NCBI GenBank assembly: GCA_963816775.1
Contig: CAWFLX010000022.1
Span: 186,001-250,000 of the forward strand
From: JAFAXD01 sp963816775
Lineage (GTDB): Bacteria; Pseudomonadota; Alphaproteobacteria; Rhizobiales; Xanthobacteraceae
DNA: 64,000 nucleotides
Direction: 5' to 3'
This document shows positions 28,170 through 36,668 of the stretch, one piece after another. The first letter of the stretch is position 1; the number at the start of each line of letters is the position of its first letter. The position numbers and the translations under genes are program-made. Below the pieces are notes generated by a model, which was not told where the DNA came from, did not search any database, and was given only the letters and a program-made list of their open reading frames with translations.

Positions 28170-29083
28170 ATGGGCGGGTTGCCAATTCAACCGGCAACTG
28201 GGTTGACAACTTCGCACCCGGCTGGACGCGTCCTTACCTGCGGCTGGCTCGCCTCGACCGCCCGATCGGCTCCTGGCTCCTGCTGATGCCGTGCTGGTGG
28301 TCGACCGCGCTTGCAAGCATTGCCGCGCGCGATAGTTTTCCTAACATTCCCCACATCGTCCTATTTTTCATCGGCGCCTTTGCGATGCGCGGCGCCGGCT
28401 GCACCTGGAACGACATCGTAGATCGCGATCTCGACGCGCGCGTCGAACGCACACGCTCGCGGCCGATTCCGGCCGGGCAGGTGAGCGTTCAACAAGCCGC
28501 GGCCTTTCTGATCGCGCAAGCGCTGATCGGCCTCGCCGTTCTTGTCCAGTTCAACACGTTTACGATCGCGACCGGGATCGCCTCGCTCGCAATCGTTGTC
28601 GTCTATCCGTTCATGAAGCGCATCACGTATTGGCCGCAGATCGTGCTCGGCCTCGCGTTCTCTTGGGGTGCGCTGATGGGCTGGACGGCGGCGTTCGGTC
28701 GGCTCGATCCGCCGGCGTTGATCCTCTACGCCGGATCAATCGCATGGGTCATTGGCTACGACACGATCTACGCTCACCAAGACCGCGAGGATGACGCGCT
28801 GATCGGGATCAAATCGACGGCGCTGCTGTTTGGAGAGCGCACCAAGCCGATACTGAGCGTCTTTTTCGCCGCGGCGGTCTTGTTGATTGGCTGGTCCGCC
28901 TACCTGGTCGGCGCCGGCCCGGTGTTCTGGCTTGCTCTCGCGGCGTTCGCGGCCCACCTCGCCTGGCAGGTCCGCCGGTTCGAGATCGGCAACCCCGATC
29001 TCTGCCTCGCGTTATTCAAATCGAACCGCGACGCCGGGCTGATCCTGTTCGCCGGCCTGATCTTGGCCGGGCTCAGTTTGTAG
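28166..29083 (+). CDS. ubiA: 4-hydroxybenzoate polyprenyltransferase UbiA
   Basis: Membrane prenyltransferase that attaches the isoprenoid tail to 4-hydroxybenzoate in ubiquinone synthesis. 305 residues with about eight to nine membrane helices and both Asp-rich motifs: NDIVDRDLDARVERTRSRPI and YDTIYAHQDREDDALIGIKS. The N-terminal LRLARLDRPIGSWLLLMPCW is typical. The stop TAG is the first triplet of a dispersed palindrome (29081-29171). Confidence 0.94.
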   Translation: MNGRVANSTGNWVDNFAPGWTRPYLRLARLDRPIGSWLLLMPCWWSTALASIAARDSFPNIPHIVLFFIGAFAMRGAGCTWNDIVDRDLDARVERTRSRPIPAGQVSVQQAAAFLIAQALIGLAVLVQFNTFTIATGIASLAIVVVYPFMKRITYWPQIVLGLAFSWGALMGWTAAFGRLDPPALILYAGSIAWVIGYDTIYAHQDREDDALIGIKSTALLFGERTKPILSVFFAAAVLLIGWSAYLVGAGPVFWLALAAFAAHLAWQVRRFEIGNPDLCLALFKSNRDAGLILFAGLILAGLSL

Positions 29084-29171
29084 GATGGGTTGAGGCGCAT
29101 CGCGCCGAAACCCATCAAACAATCGCCCCGTGGCACGATCGATGGGTTTCGCTGACGCTCAACCCATCCTA
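29081..29171. repeat. Dispersed palindrome, family A, copy 1 (TAGGATGGGTT)
   Basis: 91-bp nested palindrome. The outer arms TAGGATGGGTTGAG (29081-29094) and its complement (29158-29171) match perfectly over 14 bp; the inner arms GAAACCCATC (29107-29116) and GATGGGTTTC (29141-29150) also pair. Its first triplet is the ubiA stop codon. It sits between convergent ubiA and the GMC oxidoreductase gene and may also terminate both. A diverged copy lies at 63663-63754. Confidence 0.85.
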
Positions 29172-29184
29172 CGACAAATTCAAT

Positions 29185-30810
29185 TCATAACCCGGCGGAC
29201 GCCAACGTCCGGCCGCGGATCATGTCGGCGGCCTTCTCGGCGATCATGATGGTCGGCGCGTTGATATGACCTCCCGGAATTGTCGGCATGACCGACGCGT
29301 CGGCCACACGCAGGCCTTCGACCCCGCGCACGCGCAGCGCGCCATCCACCACCGACGCATCGTCGGTGCCCATGCGGCAGGTGCCGCACGGATGCTGGGT
29401 GGTCGCGGCGGTGCGCCGCACGTGCTCGGTTAATGCCGCCTCGCTCGTCGCCGCCGGCCCGGGCAGGACTTCGCGCTTGATCAGATCACGCAGCGGCGCG
29501 CGTGCGTAGATGTCGCGCGCCATGCGGATGCCGCGGATTGCGGTGTCGATGTCGCTCTGGGCGCCGAACAGGTTGAGCAGAATGCGCGGCGGGTCGGCTG
29601 GATCGGACGAGCGCAGTGTCAGGTGACCAAGCGCCTCGGGATGCTGGATTGAGATCGAGCATTGCAGCGCGAATGTCTGCTTGTGCGCCTGGCCCGGCCA
29701 CCACAGGCTGGAGTCGCGCGCGAGCGCACCGAAGATCAACTGCACGTCCGGACGCTCCAGCTCAGGACGCGTGCGCGCGAACAAACCGGCGGCGTTGCCG
29801 TTGACAATGAACGGACCGCCGCCCGTGACGAACCATTGCAGTGCGCGCAGCGCTGCGCGATCCATGCGCAGGTGCCGCACAAAGCTTGTCGCCTCACGCG
29901 TTTCCACCACCAGCGGCACGAGCGGATGTTCGGCGAGGTTTTGCCCGACCGCCGGCAGATCGACGAGCGGCTTGATACCGTGGGAGCGCAGTGCATCGGC
30001 GGGACCGATGCCGGAGAGCATCAGCAGTTGCGGCGAGTTGTAGGCACCGCCCGCGAGGATCACCTCGCGCTCGGCGGTGGCACCGACCTTGCGGCTATCG
30101 CGCACGAAGTCGACCCCGGTCGCCTGGCCGCGCTCGATGCGTATCCGCGTGGTGAGCGCGCGGGACACGACGGTGAGGTTCTTGCGCTGCATCGCCGGCT
30201 TCAGGAAGGCCCGATAGGTTGAATGACGCCGGCCGAAGTTGCCGACCGTCAGCTCGGCGCGGGTAATGCCTTCGGTGACATCGCCGTGAATATCGTCGCT
30301 CTCGGCAAAACCGGCCGCCGCCGCCGCAGCGCGCAGCGGCTCATAGAAAAGCGACGGGGACGTCCCGAGCCGGACATTCAGTTCGCCGCCGCCGCCGTGA
30401 TATTTGTTGTCGCCGCGCCAATTCCTTTCCGAACGCCGGAAATAGGGCAGCACGTCCGCGAAGCCCCATCCCTCGAGACCGAGCTGGCGCCACTGGTCGT
30501 AATCGCGCGGATGGCCGCGCGAGTAACGCATGGCGTTCACGGTCGACGAACCGCCGATAACCTTTCCGCGCGGCAGCGGCACCTTTCGCCCACCCAGCGC
30601 CGGCTCCGGCTCCGTCGTGTAGCCCCATGAAAAGCGCGGATCAGCGCACGCGAGCGTCCACGCGATCGGGATATGCAGCAACGGGTGCCAATCGCGCCCG
30701 CCGGCCTCGATCAGGAGGACCTTGGTGTCGGGGTCCTCGCTGAGCCTGTTGGCAAGCACGCATCCCGCGGAGCCGGCACCGACGATGATGTAGTCATAGG
30801 ATGAAGTCAT
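29185..30810 (-). CDS. GMC-family flavin oxidoreductase (choline dehydrogenase-like)
   Basis: FAD-dependent alcohol dehydrogenase/oxidase, 541 residues from ATG 30810. YIIVGAGSAGCVLANRLSED is the Rossmann FAD motif, PLPRGKVIGGSSTVNAMRYS the first GMC signature, AGGAYNSPQLLMLSGIGPA the second, and TQHPCGTCRMGTDDASVVD carries the expected catalytic His. A start at 30831 would overlap the upstream gene by 4 bp and is possible. It follows a Bug binding-protein gene on the same strand, suggesting uptake and oxidation of one compound. The substrate is unknown. Confidence 0.9.
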   Translation of the reverse strand: MTSSYDYIIVGAGSAGCVLANRLSEDPDTKVLLIEAGGRDWHPLLHIPIAWTLACADPRFSWGYTTEPEPALGGRKVPLPRGKVIGGSSTVNAMRYSRGHPRDYDQWRQLGLEGWGFADVLPYFRRSERNWRGDNKYHGGGGELNVRLGTSPSLFYEPLRAAAAAAGFAESDDIHGDVTEGITRAELTVGNFGRRHSTYRAFLKPAMQRKNLTVVSRALTTRIRIERGQATGVDFVRDSRKVGATAEREVILAGGAYNSPQLLMLSGIGPADALRSHGIKPLVDLPAVGQNLAEHPLVPLVVETREATSFVRHLRMDRAALRALQWFVTGGGPFIVNGNAAGLFARTRPELERPDVQLIFGALARDSSLWWPGQAHKQTFALQCSISIQHPEALGHLTLRSSDPADPPRILLNLFGAQSDIDTAIRGIRMARDIYARAPLRDLIKREVLPGPAATSEAALTEHVRRTAATTQHPCGTCRMGTDDASVVDGALRVRGVEGLRVADASVMPTIPGGHINAPTIMIAEKAADMIRGRTLASAGL

Positions 30811-30827
30811 GGGCTTTGCTCGTGCTG

Positions 30828-31799
30828 TCACTGCGCGTCGATCTTGGCGAGCTTCACGAAGTAAGCCCAGTGCGCGATGGTTTCCTGCTGCAGAGCGGCC
30901 AGTTGTTCAGGCGAGCCCGGATACGGCTCCCCGGCAAACGTCTTGAGGAACGTGCGCGTCTCCTCGCGTTGCGCAATCTCGGTGACCGCGGAGCCGATAG
31001 TCCGAACCGCCACGTCGGGCACCCCGACCGGCATGAAAATCCCGAACCAGGAATACAGCGGCAGAAAGTTCGCAACCCCAGCCTCCGGCATGGTCGGCAG
31101 GTCGGGCAGCAGCCGGGAGCGCTTCTCGGAAGCGATTGCCAGCGCGCGAAACCGCGGCGATGGCTTGAGGGCGTATTCGGCGCTGGTAAAGCTGAAATCG
31201 TAGTCGCCGGCCTCGAGCTCGTTCATCATCTGCGCGGGATTGCGATAGGCGGCCGGCGACGCCTCGATGCCGATCATGTGTTTGTATTGTTCGGCCAGCG
31301 CCTGCATGCTGGCGGAGAAATATCCGAAGCTGACGCGGCCCTTCTTGGCTTTCAGAAACGCGGTCAGTTCGGCGACGGAGTTCACCGGTGTTTTCTCCGG
31401 ATTGACGGCGAGTACAAAGTCTAGCCGGAACATGCGCGCCACCGGCACGAAATCCTTCACCGGATCGTACGGCAGGTCCTTGAACAGGAACTTGTCGGCG
31501 GCTTGCGAGCCGCTCGAACCGACGATCATCGTGTAGCCGTCCGGCCGTGACGTGGCGGCGGCCTTGGCGGCAATCGCTCCGCCCGCGCCTGGCTTATTCT
31601 CGACCACCCATGGCTGACCGGTCGCGGCCTTGATGCGCTCGCCGAAAAAACGCGTGGTGAGATCGACGCTGGTGCCGGCCGGGGTGGTACCGAACACCGT
31701 CATCGGACGCAGCGGGTAATCTTCCGCGATCGCGAGCTGGCCCATGATCGCCATGGAGGCAAGCAGAAACGGGATCGTCGCGCTTATTCCTTTGGACAC
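30828..31799 (-). CDS. Tripartite tricarboxylate transporter (Bug) substrate-binding protein
   Basis: 323 residues, GTG start at 31799 with GGAGGAG upstream, signal peptide ending LAIAED. Family motifs include VVENKPGAGGAIAAKAAA and FGIFMPVGVPDVAVRTIGSA. The usual PYPPGG loop is changed to TVFGTTPAGTSVDLTTRFFG, which suggests a different ligand from the other two copies in the window. Upstream of, and probably co-transcribed with, the GMC oxidoreductase. No tctAB genes nearby. Confidence 0.9.
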   Translation of the reverse strand: MSKGISATIPFLLASMAIMGQLAIAEDYPLRPMTVFGTTPAGTSVDLTTRFFGERIKAATGQPWVVENKPGAGGAIAAKAAATSRPDGYTMIVGSSGSQAADKFLFKDLPYDPVKDFVPVARMFRLDFVLAVNPEKTPVNSVAELTAFLKAKKGRVSFGYFSASMQALAEQYKHMIGIEASPAAYRNPAQMMNELEAGDYDFSFTSAEYALKPSPRFRALAIASEKRSRLLPDLPTMPEAGVANFLPLYSWFGIFMPVGVPDVAVRTIGSAVTEIAQREETRTFLKTFAGEPYPGSPEQLAALQQETIAHWAYFVKLAKIDAQ

Positions 31800-31989
31800 C
31801 GAATCTCCTCCCGCACACGGCTACGCCGCTTTTGACGAGCGCCCATACCGTAGCGAAGATAGCGCGCGAAACAAAATCGCTCATGTCGTTAGCGATCGAA
31901 ACCGCGGCGGAGAGCCGACCAACGCGCGTCGACGCTTTCGCGACCACGCTGTGACCTGCCGGGCTTCGGCCGCTGCCGGGAGAACACCG

Positions 31990-32502
31990 ATGTCAGATTT
32001 TATCCGGTTGGTTCTGAGCAACTTCACCGTCACGTTCCTGGTAATCGGGTTGATCGCCTCGGCGATCGCACTCGCCCGCGCGCCGAAGCCGTTGACCGCG
32101 CCTGTCATCGTCGAAGCGTTGTTCGCCTATTTCGTGCTGTTCTCGATCGGCTGCAGCTTTTTCTACAACTTCATCATGCACACATTCTTTGGTGCGATGA
32201 CGGCGCGCTTCATCGGCTGGGCGGATAGCCCGTTCCAAACCGAGCTCGGGCTCGCGAGCCTCGGCTTCGCGGTCGTCGGTTTTCTGGCGTTCCGTGGCGG
32301 CTTCGATCTGCGGCTCGCAGCGGTCACCGGGCCGGCCCTGTTCACGCTCGGCGCGGCCGGAGTCCATATTCACGACATGATCGCCGCCGGGAATTTCGCC
32401 CCGGGCAACGCCGGCACGGTGTTCTACACGGATATTCTGGTCCCGATCGTCGGCTTCGTACTGCTGTGGTTCCAGCACGGATATCCGCAAGCGACTAAAT
32501 AG
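31990..32502 (+). CDS. Small polytopic membrane protein (DUF6790-like)
   Basis: 170 residues with about five hydrophobic segments: FTVTFLVIGLIASAIAL, VIVEALFAYFVLFSIGCSFF, LGLASLGFAVVGFLAF, AAVTGPALFTLGAAGVHI and ILVPIVGFVLLWF. Polar residues in the helices (FFYNFIMHTFF, HIHDMIA) could bind a metal or haem, but this is speculation. It resembles proteins I associate with DUF6790 in Rhizobiales. Start ATG 31990. Divergent from the Bug gene (190-bp gap); its end overlaps the convergent SDR remnant by 8 bp. Confidence 0.7.
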   Translation: MSDFIRLVLSNFTVTFLVIGLIASAIALARAPKPLTAPVIVEALFAYFVLFSIGCSFFYNFIMHTFFGAMTARFIGWADSPFQTELGLASLGFAVVGFLAFRGGFDLRLAAVTGPALFTLGAAGVHIHDMIAAGNFAPGNAGTVFYTDILVPIVGFVLLWFQHGYPQATK

Positions 32503-33344
32503 CGACCCCACGTGCTTGTTGCGCGGCAGCGGCAAGGTTCTGCCATGCCGCGGGTGAACGGCATTTTTCGGCTGCCTCCGCCGCGGGCAGGCGCACGTTC
32601 CAATCGCGTGCGATGAAGCGGCAGGCCGTCACGCCGTCGGACTGCGGCGAAGCGAGCCAGGCCACCGGCACGGCCATTACGTCAGGTTCGAGCATCCGCG
32701 GCGGACGCGCCGCCCCCGGCGGGAAGAACCCGGGGGTGTCCACTGGTCCGCCCGGCACCAGCACGTTGACGGTGACGCCGGTGTCAGCGAGGTCCTTTGC
32801 CCAGCTCACGGTCGCGGCTTCGAGCGCGGCCTTCGAGGCGCCGTAGGCCGACAGCCCCTCGGCCAGCATGGTGTCGTAACTGGTGGTGACGTTGATGATA
32901 CGCCCCCAGCCATTGGCCACCATCGGCGGCGCCGCGAACCGCGCCATCAAAAATGCGCCGAGTGCGTTGATCGTGACGACGCGCTGCCAGCCGTCCGGAT
33001 CGGCTTCGAAGAACTTGATGCGGCCATGCTTGTTTTGGGCCGCCGGCCCCATGCTGACGCCCGCGCAATTGATCAATATGTCGAGCGTGCCGAAGGCGCC
33101 GGCCGCCTGATCGACCGCGCGAGCGCAGTCCTGCGAACGCGACACGTCGGCAACGGCACTAACGATGTTGCCGGCGAAAGACGTGCTCCGACGCCAGCTC
33201 GGCAAGCCCGGGCCTGCTGATATCGACGGCGGCGATGCGCGCGCCGGCCGCCGCCAAGCTGCGCGCCATGACGCGACCCATGCCGCTTGCTGCCCCGGTC
33301 ACTATTGCAACGCGGTTCGTGAGCTCTGCTTGATTGTCATTCAG
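32495..33344 (-). pseudogene. Short-chain dehydrogenase/reductase with a frameshift
   Basis: Two frames together give one classical SDR. The first (33344 leftward) encodes LTNRVAIVTGAASGMGRVMA, the NAD(P)-binding TGxxxGxG motif, and runs to a stop at about 33160. The second continues AGNIVSAVADVSRSQDCARA, LINCAGVS, and the catalytic Ser (NVTTSY) and YGASK. The switch lies at about 33177-33180, where GTCTTTCGCC would be in frame if one T were missing. The N-terminal frame also lacks a normal start: the nearest ATG (33340) is out of frame. This is a decayed gene or an assembly error. Confidence 0.8.
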
Positions 33345-33532
33345 GCATGGTCGGATCCCTTCGTTGCAGTGGTGAGGTTGCTCAGGCACGACATCAACCC
33401 CGCGTTGCGTGATGGTGTGATTATTGTCACACGCAAGCGAAATTAGCGGGCTATCATGAACCATCCTGCCGCAGCCGGTCACCCATAGTCGAACACGGTG
33501 ACCAGGGAGGCCATCATGACAGGGAACCGCTC

Positions 33533-34658
33533 ATGGAGCGGCACGCGCACGCGCGGGCTGCGATTATCGCGATTCTGACTCTCGGACTGTCCGCAATCGC
33601 GCATCGCTGGGCGCGCCAGAAGCCGTCGCACAAACTCAGCGCAGCCGCAATCCCCACAAGGCCCAACCAGCGACGTGCGCGCCGTGCTCTCCCAGTATGG
33701 CAATTTCGTTCAGCATCAGAGGTACGGCGAGGTCTGGGTTCCGTCGGCAACGCCTCCGGGCTGGCATCCCTACCCGCCCTGTCACTGGGTCTACACCAAA
33801 CATCTGGGCTGGTATTTCGACGATAAGACCCCGTGGGGCCAGATCGTTCATCACTACGGACGCTGGTCGAACGACCCCCAGATGGGTTGGATCTGGGTGC
33901 CGGATACCGAGTTCAGCCCCGGCTGGGTGGTGTGGCGAACAAGTCCGCAATGGATCGGCTGGGCGCCCACACCGCCCGATTCCGACATTCAGCTCGTGTC
34001 GAGCGACCAGTTCAACAGCGGCAGTCAGTGGACCTTCATCGACGTCGCCAAAATGCGCTCGGGTTGTTCCGACACCGCCGTCGTGGCCGCTGGGCAGTTC
34101 CCGGTGGTGATCGGCCAGACCAAGTACGTGACCGAGATCGAATACGTCGACGGGATCGCGGTGTTCGTGTTGCCGCTCTATGTCATTGGACCGATTGTCG
34201 ACATCGGCTTCTTCTTCGACCCGTGGCCGGCGTGGTTCTTTGTCCAGACCATTATCGACTGGAACTGGATCTGGACCAACACCAACATCGTCATCAACAT
34301 CAACAATCTGTGCGGCCCCGGCGGCGGCCCGCCGATCGTATCGGACATTCGCCTCAAGCGGGATATCGCGCTGCTCGAACGCCTGCCCAGCGGCATCGGT
34401 CTCTACCGCTACCGCTATGTGTGGAGCGACCAGGTCTACGTCGGCGTCATGGCGCAGGAAGTTGCTGCGATCGAGCCTGATGCGGTCGTAAGCGGGCCCG
34501 ACGGGTTCCTGCGGGTCGACTACGCCCGTCTCGGAATGCGCCTGCGCACCTGGGACGAATGGGCGGCGAAGTCCAGCCGGCAAGCCGCTTGGACAGCCGC
34601 GGGCGGCACGTCGCCGACGTTGTCTTCGATCTCTCCAGATCAACCCTCAGCGGAGTGA
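33533..34658 (+). pseudogene. Trp-rich secreted protein with C-terminal S74 chaperone domain, leader frameshifted
   Basis: The mature part is open from GTG 33675 (327 residues) and nearly copies the N-terminal half of the next gene: WHPYPPCHWV, KTPWGQIVHHYGRW, GWIWVPDTEFSPGWVVWR (DUF6600-like tryptophan repeats). It then ends in an endosialidase-type intramolecular chaperone (peptidase S74) domain, SDIRLKRDIALLERLPSGIG through YVGVMAQEVAAIEPDAV, with the self-cleavage Ser223/Lys228 pair present (numbered from 33675). The signal-peptide-like ARAAIIAILTLGLSAIA is in another frame starting at ATG 33533, so a frameshift at about 33605-33640 separates leader and body. Without repair the body could only be made from GTG 33675 and would stay in the cytoplasm. 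Confidence 0.7.
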
Positions 34659-34664
34659 ACCATC

Positions 34665-36536
34665 ATGTCGCGTCAACACCAGATCGGCATCGGGTTGCGC
34701 AAGTTCGCAGCCGCTGCCTTGGTGGCGGGCCTGAGCCTCACCGCCGCCCCCGTAATCCTGCCGCCGACACCGGCGCTCGCCCAGCACGAACTGGCGGGCG
34801 CACCGGTTGCCGACAACGTACGCGCCGTGCTGTCGCAATACGGCAATTTCATCCAGCACCAGACCTATGGCGAGATTTGGGTTCCGTCGGTGACGCCGCA
34901 AGGCTGGCATCCTTATCCGGCGTGCCATTGGGTGAATTCCAAACAGTACGGCTGGTACTACGACGACAAGACCCCGTGGGGTGCGATCGTGCACCATTAC
35001 GGGCGCTGGACCAACGACCCGCAGGTCGGCTGGTTCTGGGTGCCGGGATCAGAGTTCAGCCCCGGATGGGTGCTCTGGCGAACGAACTTGCAGTGGGTCG
35101 GCTGGGCCCCGATGCCCCCGGATGAGCAGATCCAGCATGCCAATCCGGACCAGTTCAACAGCGCTGACTTCTGGACTTTCATGGAGACGGCGAAGTTTGA
35201 CAACAATTGCACCGAAACAGCTGTCGTTGCCGGCCAGCCCGGGCTCGCGCTCATCCAGCAGACGACGTTCGTACGTGACGTCAACATCGTCCGCGGAATC
35301 CTGGTGTATGTGCTGCCGACTTACGTGATCGGCCCCTTCGTCGACATCGAGATCGACTTCTTCCCGTGGCCGTCGTGGTTCTTCGGCCAGGTCCTGATCG
35401 ATTGGAACTGGATGTGGAACAACGTCAACGTCGTCATCAACGTCAATAACGTGAACTGTCCTCCCGACGTGGCGCCAAAGAAACTAGTCAAGCCGATCAA
35501 CAACCCGACGCCCATCAACAACCCGACGCCGCCCGGCAATCCCGGTGGCGGCGGTGGCGGACCGCAGCGCTGCCCGGACGGGACGTTGGCCAATGCCTAT
35601 GGCCAGTGCCCCGGCCCGGTGACCAACAACTGCGGACCGAACATGACTGCGCTCGGCAATTTCTGTCTGCCGATTTCGACGCCCACGTGCGCACGCGGTA
35701 CCACGCCGACGCGCGTCGCCGGTGGTGGATTCCAATGTCTGCCGGTCGGCGTCGTGACTTGCCTCAACGGCCATCTCGCCGACGGCAAGTGCGTGCAGGA
35801 CCCGCCGCCTTGCGGTGCCGGCATGATGCGGATCGCCGGTGGCGGTTGCGGCCCGATCGTCGTCACTCAACCCAACTGCGGCCCGTTCGCGACCAACGTC
35901 GGCGGCCGTTGCACACCGATCCATACCGGCGGTGAGCCTGGCGGCGCTGGCGGGGTCGTGGTGGGCAATACCGGCGGCACCAACAACCCGCCGAGCGGGC
36001 CGACCGGCGGCAACCTTCCGCCGCGCGGCACGGGTGACGGGCCCAAGGGCAGTGGCGGGACCACCGGCAGCGGTGACACAACCGGCAGCGGCGGCACCAA
36101 GGGCACGGGCGGCACCACCGTGGGCGGAAACAATCCGCCGAGCGGACCGGACAACAGCCTGTGCCGGAGGTGCGTCGATTGCTGCATCCTCCGACATCCG
36201 CCATCACGCGTTGGCGGCACCAATACCGGCACAGGCGGCGTCGCCAACACCGGCGGCACGTCCTCCTCCGGAGGAAGCGGAGGTACGATCCATCGTATTC
36301 CGACCGGCGTGTTCAAGCCCTCGCAACCGCCCAGCAATTCCAAACCGTCCTATGTGCTCGGACGCGGCGGCGGCGGCTTGAATGTATTCAAATCCGGCGG
36401 GCCAACCGGTTCCCCGGGGAAGACCGCCAGCGTGGGCAATGTTTCGTCGTTCCGCAGTTCGCCGGCGCCGATCCTTCATACGATGCCGTCCATGGGATCA
36501 ACGGGCGGAGGCTCCAAAGGTCCGACGATCAGATAG
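34665..36536 (+). CDS. Trp-rich, cysteine-repeat secreted protein (intact paralogue)
   Basis: 623 residues starting 6 bp after the previous gene. Signal peptide about 1-40 (ending PALAQ). Residues 50-265 match the previous gene closely (WVPSVTPQGWHPYPACHWV, GAIVHHYGRWTNDPQVGW, SPGWVLWRTNLQWVGWAP), an aromatic-rich DUF6600-like fold. After an Asn/Pro linker come six two-cysteine modules (C303/315, 323/334, 342/358, 366/376, 383/395, 405/416), then a Gly/Thr/Ser-rich tail with an odd CRRCVDCC cluster. The S74 domain of the neighbour is absent. Probably an envelope or surface protein; function unknown. Confidence 0.8.
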   Translation: MSRQHQIGIGLRKFAAAALVAGLSLTAAPVILPPTPALAQHELAGAPVADNVRAVLSQYGNFIQHQTYGEIWVPSVTPQGWHPYPACHWVNSKQYGWYYDDKTPWGAIVHHYGRWTNDPQVGWFWVPGSEFSPGWVLWRTNLQWVGWAPMPPDEQIQHANPDQFNSADFWTFMETAKFDNNCTETAVVAGQPGLALIQQTTFVRDVNIVRGILVYVLPTYVIGPFVDIEIDFFPWPSWFFGQVLIDWNWMWNNVNVVINVNNVNCPPDVAPKKLVKPINNPTPINNPTPPGNPGGGGGGPQRCPDGTLANAYGQCPGPVTNNCGPNMTALGNFCLPISTPTCARGTTPTRVAGGGFQCLPVGVVTCLNGHLADGKCVQDPPPCGAGMMRIAGGGCGPIVVTQPNCGPFATNVGGRCTPIHTGGEPGGAGGVVVGNTGGTNNPPSGPTGGNLPPRGTGDGPKGSGGTTGSGDTTGSGGTKGTGGTTVGGNNPPSGPDNSLCRRCVDCCILRHPPSRVGGTNTGTGGVANTGGTSSSGGSGGTIHRIPTGVFKPSQPPSNSKPSYVLGRGGGGLNVFKSGGPTGSPGKTASVGNVSSFRSSPAPILHTMPSMGSTGGGSKGPTIR

Positions 36537-36556
36537 ATACCCTTCCTCACGGCGCG

Positions 36557-36579
36557 ATGGCCGGGCTTGCCCCGGCCAT
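36557..36579 (+). terminator. Hairpin terminator after the Trp-rich gene pair
   Basis: ATGGCCGGG (36557-36565) pairs with CCCGGCCAT (36571-36579) around a 5-nt loop, followed by TTCGTTTT. It starts 20 bp after the stop and belongs to the same hairpin family as 23291-23315. Confidence 0.65.
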
Positions 36580-36668
36580 TTCGTTTTCCGCAGTGCCCAG
36601 TCGTCTCTTCCTCGTCTTCGCGTTCGCCGCTTGCCTTGTCGACCTCGCGCCCATAAATCCATCGGCGC

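Noticed and set aside
33533..33826. Separate 97-codon gene overlapping the Trp-rich gene start
   Set aside because: Only its first ~17-25 residues resemble a signal peptide; the rest is out-of-frame translation of the Trp-rich domain. It is better read as the displaced leader of that gene.
36051..36130. Gly/Thr repeats in the second Trp-rich gene as a tandem-repeat or CRISPR-like array
   Set aside because: Units are short, imperfect and in frame within one protein. There are no spacers, so it is low-complexity coding sequence.
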